Of a stretch of 10,641 nucleotides of DNA, positions 5,680 through 10,641 are shown one piece after another. Position 1 is the stretch's first letter. Each line of letters opens with the position of its first letter. Position numbers and translations under genes: made by a program. The notes beneath the pieces are model-generated. The model was not told the origin of the DNA. It saw only the letters and a list, made by a program, of their open reading frames with translations, and made no database searches. The stretch spans positions 1 through 10,641 of the forward strand of contig CBDVCD010000108.1 of NCBI GenBank assembly GCA_965372385.1. Direction: 5' to 3'. The stretch comes from JASJBU01 sp965372385. GTDB taxonomy: Bacteria > Pseudomonadota > Gammaproteobacteria > Chromatiales > Chromatiaceae.

Positions 5680-7038
5680 ATGAAAAAACAGCGCATTAAA
5701 GAGTATGTTGCCCCATGGGAAAAGGCCTTTGATCGGGTATTAACGCCGCTGGATGAGTTTATTCACCGCCAGACCACCAGTGGCGTTCTGCTCATGCTGT
5801 GTGCGATTGCGGCGCTCATTATTGCCAACAGCCAGTGGAACGAAGCCTATCATCACCTGTTGGAGATGCCATTTACGATTGGCATGCCGGGGTTCCAGCT
5901 GTCCAAGTCGCTGCATCACTGGATTAATGAGGGTTTGATGGCCCTATTTTTCTTCGTGGTCGGGCTGGAACTCAAACGTGAGATTCTGGTGGGGGAACTT
6001 GCCGATCCGAAACAGGCGATGCTGCCGATCATTGCGGCGATAGGTGGCATGTTGGTGCCCGTTCTTGTTTACATTGGCATTAACCCGGATGGGCCGGCCT
6101 TTGCTGGCTGGGGTGTGCCGATGGCAACCGATATTGCCTTTGCCCTAGGTGCCCTGGCGTTACTGGGTAAGCGGGTACCCAAAAATCTGCTGACATTCCT
6201 GGTGGCCCTGGCGATCGTGGACGACCTGGGCGCCGTCATGGTCATAGCCCTGTTCTATACAGAGACAATAAATATCCTTGCCCTGGCTACCGCGGCCACC
6301 ATGCTGGGATTGCTGGTTACATTGAATCTCGGTGGAATACGCCGCCCTTTACCTTATATCCTGTTTGGTGTGGTGCTCTGGATAGCCATGTTGAAGAGTG
6401 GTGTCCATGCAACCCTCGCGGGCATCTTTCTGGCCTTCACCATCCCCATGCACCCGAAGTATGACCCGAAGCGCTTCCTGTCGCAGATTAAGGAGATGGT
6501 TGAACAGATCAAACAGGCCTACCGGCGTGAAGAGAACATTGTCAAAAATGATGAACTGCGCTCCCGGGTTCGAGCCCTGGGGGAGGGGGTACAGCTGGTA
6601 CAGGCGCCCGCACAGATCCTGGAGCGTAAGATGCATCTGCCATCCGCCTATCTTGTTATCCCCATCTTCTCATTGGCCAATGCGGGTATTCCTATCGACT
6701 GGTCCTCTTTTGGCAGTATCGTTACTCATCCGGTCTCAGTAGGTATTGCGCTTGGCCTGGTTGTCGGAAAACTGATCGGCGTCGCCGGTTTCTCCTGGGT
6801 TGCTGTAAGGCTTGGTCTGACCTCGCTTCCGCATGGCTTAAACTTCAAGCACATTGTCGGCGTAGGGCTGATGGCGGGTATCGGCTTTACCATGTCGATA
6901 TTCATTGCGGAACTGGGTTTTGCCCACCAGGCCCAGGATCTACTGATGGCCAAAACCGGGATTCTGCTAGCTTCAGTTCTGGCTGGGGTTTCGGGGTTTC
7001 TCTGGCTCTATTTTTCGTATGACAAAAACGAGGAGTAG
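5680..7038 (+). CDS. nhaA: Na+/H+ antiporter of the NhaA family, long-loop form
   Basis: NhaA exchanges external protons for cytoplasmic sodium (two H+ per Na+ in E. coli), handling salt and alkaline stress in the inner membrane. The 452-residue protein carries the family hallmarks: FFVVGLELKREILVGEL (91-107), ATDIAFALGALALLG (149-163) with D151, IVDDLGAVMVIALFY (179-193) with the ion-binding pair D181/D182 (E. coli D163/D164), SGVHATLAGIF (240-250) with H243 (E. coli H225), K364 (E. coli K300) and GIGFTMSIFIAEL (400-412). About a dozen membrane helices are visible. It is some 60 residues longer than E. coli NhaA; much of the extra length is a charged segment about 258-318 between the SGVHATLAG helix and the SLANAG helix, as in a known longer NhaA subgroup. 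It sits between tgt and yajC, where gammaproteobacteria normally have nothing, and is followed at once by a chemoreceptor remnant. Confidence 0.96.
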   Translation: MKKQRIKEYVAPWEKAFDRVLTPLDEFIHRQTTSGVLLMLCAIAALIIANSQWNEAYHHLLEMPFTIGMPGFQLSKSLHHWINEGLMALFFFVVGLELKREILVGELADPKQAMLPIIAAIGGMLVPVLVYIGINPDGPAFAGWGVPMATDIAFALGALALLGKRVPKNLLTFLVALAIVDDLGAVMVIALFYTETINILALATAATMLGLLVTLNLGGIRRPLPYILFGVVLWIAMLKSGVHATLAGIFLAFTIPMHPKYDPKRFLSQIKEMVEQIKQAYRREENIVKNDELRSRVRALGEGVQLVQAPAQILERKMHLPSAYLVIPIFSLANAGIPIDWSSFGSIVTHPVSVGIALGLVVGKLIGVAGFSWVAVRLGLTSLPHGLNFKHIVGVGLMAGIGFTMSIFIAELGFAHQAQDLLMAKTGILLASVLAGVSGFLWLYFSYDKNEE

Positions 7039-7045
7039 CACACTC

Positions 7046-7165
7046 GATATCAACAATCTCGCCTCTCAAACCTCTGAAGGAGCGAAACATACAGCTGTAG
7101 CCAGTCAGGAGCAGGCACGATTGGCTATCGAACTCCAGGAGATGGCCGTAAAATTCTCCAAATGA
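7046..7165 (+). pseudogene. Remnant of the C-terminus of a methyl-accepting chemotaxis protein
   Basis: In the frame starting at 7046 the DNA encodes about 39 residues ending at TGA 7163-7165: DINNLASQTSEGAKHTAVAS followed by QEQARLAIELQEMAVKFSK. This matches the ending typical of chemoreceptors, a helical QTSEGA..TA.AS.E...LA.ELQ.MV.KF pattern from the last part of the cytoplasmic signalling helix. There is no start codon, ribosome binding site or remaining receptor body; the sequence to the left is nhaA, whose stop lies eight bases before and in another frame. It is therefore a decayed tail left when the rest of the gene was deleted or replaced. The reading frame is still open, suggesting the event is not very old. 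The family call rests on pattern recognition without a search. Confidence 0.75.
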
Positions 7166-7298
7166 GATTTGTCTAGATAAGACATTATGCCAATAGTTAC
7201 CGTTGGGCAGATTAATCTTTAGTCGTGCTCAGCAACTCAGTGCCAATGTCTGGAAGGCCTATTTCTACATTTCGTACTAAGTTTAGTTACCCAGCCCC
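7166..7298. other. Non-coding stretch after the chemoreceptor remnant, nothing recognised
   Basis: This AT-richer stretch between the chemoreceptor remnant and the yajC promoter region has no convincing open frame. The only structure seen is a 5-bp hairpin, TGTCT-AGATA-AGACA (7170-7184), which lacks a T-tract and is not a convincing terminator. It probably belongs to the same rearranged spacer as the remnant. Confidence 0.5.
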
Positions 7299-7327
7299 CT
7301 GTAACTTGCCGGTTTCTGTGGCATAAT
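7299..7327 (+). promoter_or_regulatory. Candidate extended -10 promoter for yajC-secD-secF
   Basis: TGGCATAAT (7319-7327) is an extended -10 element with CATAAT matching five of six consensus bases. The hexamer 17 bases upstream, CTGTAA (7299-7304), is a weak -35. The predicted start near 7334 leaves a leader of about 73 bases before yajC. A separate promoter makes sense because yajC is cut off from tgt by nhaA and the spacer. Confidence 0.5.
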
Positions 7328-7375
7328 CTCCGGCTGATTTTTGCTGGTTATCCGGAAAACCGGAGACCAGTGGTC
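7328..7375 (+). promoter_or_regulatory. Small dyads in the yajC leader
   Basis: TCCGG-AAAA-CCGGA (7351-7364) is a 5-bp stem with a four-base loop. GACCAGTGGTC (7365-7375) right after it is a perfect palindrome around one base. CTCCGG (7328-7333) can alternatively pair with CCGGAG (7360-7365), so two mutually exclusive folds exist. No U-tract follows, so these are not terminators. They may be operator dyads or leader structure. Confidence 0.35.
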
Positions 7376-7406
7376 GATAATTATTGAGTTGAAAACGGAA
7401 AACACT

Positions 7407-7739
7407 ATGAGCTTTTTTATCTCTGACGCTTTGGCAGAGGCTCCGGCCGCTGCTGGTGGGATCGATACCCTGACGGGTCTGCTGCCTCTGGTTATCTTTG
7501 GTGTGGTGCTCTATTTTCTGATGATTCGCCCCCAGGTGAAGCGCCAGAAGGAGCATAAAAAGATGGTGGAGGCCCTTTCCAAGGGTGATGAAGTGGTAAC
7601 CAACGGTGGTATTGCCGGCAAGGTTACCGATATTGGGGAAAACTTTATTCAGGTCGAAGTGGCTGATGGTGTCGAGGTGAAGTGTCGCCGCCAGGCCGTT
7701 GAGTCCATCATGCCGAAGGGTTCACTGAAAGAGTTGTAG
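7407..7739 (+). CDS. yajC: Sec translocon accessory subunit YajC
   Basis: YajC is a small single-span inner-membrane protein that associates with SecDF and SecYEG and aids protein export. This copy has 110 residues, the usual length. It begins MSFFISDALAEAPAAAG, nearly the E. coli start, which fixes the ATG at 7407 although the frame stays open upstream to a TTG at 7341. The membrane helix spans about 23-40, followed by the conserved RPQVKRQKEHKKM (41-53), KGDEVVTNGGIAGKVT (59-74) and the ending IMPKGSLKEL. The ribosome binding site is weak (ACGGAA, seven bases before the ATG). SecD follows after 88 bases. No defects are seen. Confidence 0.97.
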   Translation: MSFFISDALAEAPAAAGGIDTLTGLLPLVIFGVVLYFLMIRPQVKRQKEHKKMVEALSKGDEVVTNGGIAGKVTDIGENFIQVEVADGVEVKCRRQAVESIMPKGSLKEL

Positions 7740-7776
7740 CGACTGGCCTGACGCAGCTTGGCAGGGAGCCTGAAAA

Positions 7777-7808
7777 TATAATAACCTTTGTGTCGGCCCT
7801 TCCGGCAC
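7777..7808 (+). promoter_or_regulatory. TATAAT box and hairpin in the yajC-secD gap
   Basis: A perfect TATAAT lies at 7777-7782. TTGGCA (7758-7763) matches the -35 at five of six positions, but the spacer is only 13 bp; the hexamer at 17 bp, CAGCTT, is poor. A start from this box would fall near 7789, just at a 7-bp hairpin GTGTCGG-CCCTT-CCGGCAC (7790-7808, one G-U pair). Either an internal secD promoter or chance; the hairpin may also act in the yajC-secD message. Confidence 0.3.
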
Positions 7809-7827
7809 GTCAACTGACAATAGTTCG

Positions 7828-9681
7828 ATGAATCAATATCCCGTATGGAAAAATCTCCTGGTGCTGTTTGTTGTATTGTTCGGAGCGCTCTATGCGCTAC
7901 CGAATATCTTCGATCAGGATCCTTCGATGGAAATCTCCGGCACCCGCCGGGCGGATGTGGATGAAACCACCTCCGCCCGCGTAACCGAGGCACTGAAAAA
8001 GGTCGGGGTCGAAGCGAAGGGGATCTCTTCTCAGAATGGTAAGCTACTGATCCGATTTAAAAACTCGGAGGATCAGCTGCGCGGCCAGGAGCCTATCGCC
8101 CACGAATTGGGTGACGATTACAATCAGGCACTGACGCTGGCGCCGGACCTGCCGAATTGGCTGCGGGGATTGGGTGCTGAACCGATGTATCTGGGGCTCG
8201 ACTTGCGGGGTGGTATCCATGTGTTGATCGATGTGGATATGGAGGCGGCGGCCCAACAGGCGGTGGAACGCTACAGTGGAGATATTCGTGGCTTGCTCAG
8301 AAGCAACAAGGTACGTTATCTCCGTGTTACCAGGGAAGGCGACGTGGTGTTGGCGAAGTTCAAGGATGCGGCCAAGCGGGACGAGGCTGAGAAGCTGATC
8401 AACAATGAGTTCCGCTCCATGGTGGTCAAAACTCTTGATGAAGGCGATGCCTTCTATGTGAAAGCCGGTCTTTCACCCGCGGAACGCAGGGAGGTACAGA
8501 AGTTTGCCCTGCAACAGAACATCACTACCCTGAGGAATCGGGTCAATGCCCTCGGTGTGGCGGAACCGCTGATTCAGCAACAGGGTGAGCGGCGTATCGT
8601 GGTGCAATTGCCTGGCGCCCAGGATCCGGCAAAGTTGAAAGAGATGCTCGGTGCCACCGCTACCCTGGAGTACCGTCTCGCCGATACTGAGCACAGCGTA
8701 GAGGATGCGGTCAATGGTCGCGTGCCGCCTGGATCGAAACTCTACTATGAACGAGACGGCCAGCCGGTGTTGCTGAAAAAGCAGGTCATAGTGACCGGCA
8801 ATCAAATAACCGATGCGTCATCCGGTCTGGATCAGCGTACCGGACGGCCGGCGGTGTCAGTCCGTCTCGATGGGGTGGGCGCCAAACGCATGCGTCGTAT
8901 GACCAACGAGAATGTGGGCAAGCCCATGGCGGTGGTATTTATCGAGAATCGTACCATTACCCGCATGGTGGATGGCAAACCGGTGAAGCATAAGGTCAAG
9001 GTGGAAGAGGTAATCAGTATCGCGAATATCCTTGAACCCTTCGGCAGTCGTTTCCAGACCACTGGACTGGATTCCACCAAAGAGGCCCATGATCTTGCCT
9101 TGCTGCTGAGAGCGGGTGCGCTGGCTGCTCCCATCGAGATCGTGGAGGAGCGGACCATTGGTCCAAGCCTGGGTCAGGACAACATCGACCAGGGTTTTAT
9201 GTCGGTGGTCATCGGCATGGTTATGGTGATGATCTTCATGGCGGTCTACTATCGGGTCTTCGGGCTGGTGGCGGATATGGCGCTGGCCATGAACCTGGTA
9301 TTGATCGTAGCGATTCTCTCCCTACTCCAAGCCACCCTGACCCTGCCTGGTATCGCGGGCATCGTGCTGACCGTGGGTATGGCGGTGGACGCCAATGTGT
9401 TGATCTTTGAACGCATCCGTGAAGAGATTAAAAACGGTAACTCACCTCAGGCGAGTATTCATGCCGGTTACGAGAAGGCCTTCTCCACTATCATCGATGC
9501 CAACATCACAACCCTCATCGCGGCGGTGGTGTTGTTCAGCTTCGGTACCGGCCCGATCAAGGGATTCGCGGTTACCCTGGCCATCGGTATCCTGACTTCC
9601 ATGTTTACGGCGATCATTGGCACGCGCGCGGTGATCAACCTGATCTATGGTCGCAAGCGGGTAAAGAGTCTCGCTGTTTGA
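7828..9681 (+). CDS. secD: Protein translocase subunit SecD
   Basis: SecD with SecF forms a proton-driven RND-type complex that pulls translocating proteins from the periplasmic side of SecYEG. The 617 residues match the normal length (E. coli about 615). Seen: N-terminal membrane helix about 9-26 with LYALPNIF; the P1-type periplasmic region with YLGLDLRGGIHVLIDVD (121-137); VVQLPGAQDPAKLKEMLGAT (258-277); LLLRAGALAAPIEIVEER (425-442); then membrane helices from about 456, including MAVDANVLIFERIREEIKNG (518-537) with the proton-relay D521 (E. coli D519), and FGTGPIKGFAVTLAIGILTS (572-591). The ATG matches the E. coli start region (NQYPVWK versus NRYPLWK), but no Shine-Dalgarno precedes it. 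SecF follows after 16 bases. Intact and expected to be functional. Confidence 0.98.
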   Translation: MNQYPVWKNLLVLFVVLFGALYALPNIFDQDPSMEISGTRRADVDETTSARVTEALKKVGVEAKGISSQNGKLLIRFKNSEDQLRGQEPIAHELGDDYNQALTLAPDLPNWLRGLGAEPMYLGLDLRGGIHVLIDVDMEAAAQQAVERYSGDIRGLLRSNKVRYLRVTREGDVVLAKFKDAAKRDEAEKLINNEFRSMVVKTLDEGDAFYVKAGLSPAERREVQKFALQQNITTLRNRVNALGVAEPLIQQQGERRIVVQLPGAQDPAKLKEMLGATATLEYRLADTEHSVEDAVNGRVPPGSKLYYERDGQPVLLKKQVIVTGNQITDASSGLDQRTGRPAVSVRLDGVGAKRMRRMTNENVGKPMAVVFIENRTITRMVDGKPVKHKVKVEEVISIANILEPFGSRFQTTGLDSTKEAHDLALLLRAGALAAPIEIVEERTIGPSLGQDNIDQGFMSVVIGMVMVMIFMAVYYRVFGLVADMALAMNLVLIVAILSLLQATLTLPGIAGIVLTVGMAVDANVLIFERIREEIKNGNSPQASIHAGYEKAFSTIIDANITTLIAAVVLFSFGTGPIKGFAVTLAIGILTSMFTAIIGTRAVINLIYGRKRVKSLAV

Positions 9682-9697
9682 ATGAGATGGATTGAAT

Positions 9698-10639
9698 ATG
9701 CAAATTTTTAGCAAGACAACGACTTTCGACTTCATGGGCGGCCGCAAGCTGGCCCTGATCTTCTCCGCCACACTGATGGTAATCGCACTGGGTTCGATAA
9801 TCGCTCGGGGCCTCAATCTCGGTATCGACTTCACCGGCGGCACCCTGGTGGAGGTGGGTTACAGTGAACCGGTGGATCTGGCGAAGGTGAGGAGCGCCCT
9901 TAAAGCCGACGGTTTTTCCGATGCGACAGTACAACATTTTGGCACCTCACAGGATGTTCTGGTTCGACTCGCCCCACGTGAGGATGTGGACAGCGCGGAA
10001 CTCAGTAATCGGGCGTTTACCGCCATGAGCCAGGTGGATGGCAATGCGGATCTGCGCCGGGTGGAATTCGTGGGTCCTCAAGTGGGCGATGAACTGACCG
10101 AAGATGGTGGCCTGGCCATGCTCTATGCCTTGATCGGTATCCTGATCTATGTCGGGCTCCGCTTTGAGTATCGTTTTGCTCTGGGCTCCGTGATTGCCCT
10201 GGTACATGATGTGATCGTTACGGTCGGTATCTTTGCCCTGTTTCAGGTGGAATTCGATCTGCCGGTTATGGCGGCGGTGCTGGCGGTGATCGGTTACTCG
10301 CTGAACGACACCATCGTGGTGTTTGACCGCATTCGCGAGAACTTCCGCAAAATGCGCAAAGGCACGCCGGAAGAGATCATCAATAGTTCGCTGAATCAGA
10401 CCCTGTCGCGTACCCTGGTGACTTCGCTGACGACCTTACTGGTACTGGGCGCCCTGTTCATATTTGGTGGTGAGATCATCCATGGTTTTGCTCTGGCCTT
10501 GATCATCGGTGTGGTCGTAGGTACCTACTCCTCCATCTATGTTGCAAGTTCCGCAATCATTATGATGGGTATCAGCAAGGCCGATCTGATGCCGGTGCAG
10601 AAAGAAGGGGAAGGCGAGGAGAATATCGAGCTTCCTTGA
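9698..10639 (+). CDS. secF: Protein translocase subunit SecF
   Basis: SecF is the partner of SecD in the same membrane complex. The 313 residues contain the first membrane helix about 17-36, LNLGIDFTGGTLVEV (39-53, the conserved start of the periplasmic domain), DVLVRLA (86-92), then five membrane helices from about 139. The motif SLNDTIVVFDRIREN (201-215) carries D204, equivalent to the proton-path aspartate of E. coli SecF (about 213). IHGFALALIIGVVVGTYSSI (261-280) and a short acidic tail complete the protein. An in-frame TTG exists at 9692, but ATG 9698 is preferred; a weak GGA lies about six bases before it. The gene starts 16 bases after the secD stop and is surely co-transcribed. It ends two bases before the window end. 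Confidence 0.98.
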   Translation: MQIFSKTTTFDFMGGRKLALIFSATLMVIALGSIIARGLNLGIDFTGGTLVEVGYSEPVDLAKVRSALKADGFSDATVQHFGTSQDVLVRLAPREDVDSAELSNRAFTAMSQVDGNADLRRVEFVGPQVGDELTEDGGLAMLYALIGILIYVGLRFEYRFALGSVIALVHDVIVTVGIFALFQVEFDLPVMAAVLAVIGYSLNDTIVVFDRIRENFRKMRKGTPEEIINSSLNQTLSRTLVTSLTTLLVLGALFIFGGEIIHGFALALIIGVVVGTYSSIYVASSAIIMMGISKADLMPVQKEGEGEENIELP

Positions 10640-10641
10640 AC

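Noticed and set aside
7170..7184. TGTCT-AGATA-AGACA hairpin after the chemoreceptor remnant
   Set aside because: Only five AT-rich base pairs and no following T-tract, so it is not a convincing terminator.
7341..7406. N-terminal extension of YajC from a TTG at 7341
   Set aside because: The extra 22 residues do not resemble YajC, whose family start MSFFISDA matches the ATG at 7407; the extension also covers the leader hairpins.
9692..9697. TTG start of SecF two codons upstream
   Set aside because: ATG at 9698 is a better start with a plausible weak ribosome binding site; the difference is only two residues.

Overview
The window reads as chromosomal DNA of a gammaproteobacterium. The evidence is the order queA - tgt - yajC - secD - secF, the classic gammaproteobacterial arrangement, and close sequence agreement of the five proteins with their E. 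coli counterparts (remembered, not searched). A sulfur-oxidising or Chromatiales-like host is only an impression from overall style. No phage genes, insertion sequences, CRISPR arrays, tRNAs or rRNAs were seen.

Left part (2-3112, minus strand): two genes in one direction, 21 bases apart. The upstream gene (3112-2237) encodes an exported alpha/beta-hydrolase-fold protein whose nucleophile serine position is a glycine. The downstream gene (2215-2) encodes a membrane CHASE4-GGDEF-EAL protein for cyclic-di-GMP turnover. The 189-base gap 3113-3301 separates this pair from the divergent queA and contains a perfect 8-bp inverted repeat and a queA promoter candidate lying almost on top of the start codon.

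Middle part (3302-5652, plus strand): queA and tgt, the last queuosine enzyme and the queuine/preQ1 tRNA-guanine transglycosylase. The 212-base gap between them holds what I consider the most interesting object in the window. On the minus strand there is a sigma70-type promoter (TTGACA, 16 bp, TAGAAA), then about 77 nt with a 5' hairpin, a CU-rich anti-Shine-Dalgarno-like stretch, and a textbook intrinsic terminator with a UCCCCU loop. This looks like a small trans-acting RNA.

Right part (5680-10639, plus strand): nhaA (Na+/H+ antiporter) interrupts the usual tgt-yajC junction. Eight bases after its stop begins a roughly 39-codon remnant of the C-terminus of a methyl-accepting chemotaxis protein, a scar of a past rearrangement. 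After a leader with its own promoter-like sequence and small dyads come yajC, secD and secF, the accessory Sec translocon components that use the proton motive force to help protein export. All of these genes appear intact. Several starts (queA, tgt, secD) have no recognisable Shine-Dalgarno sequence.
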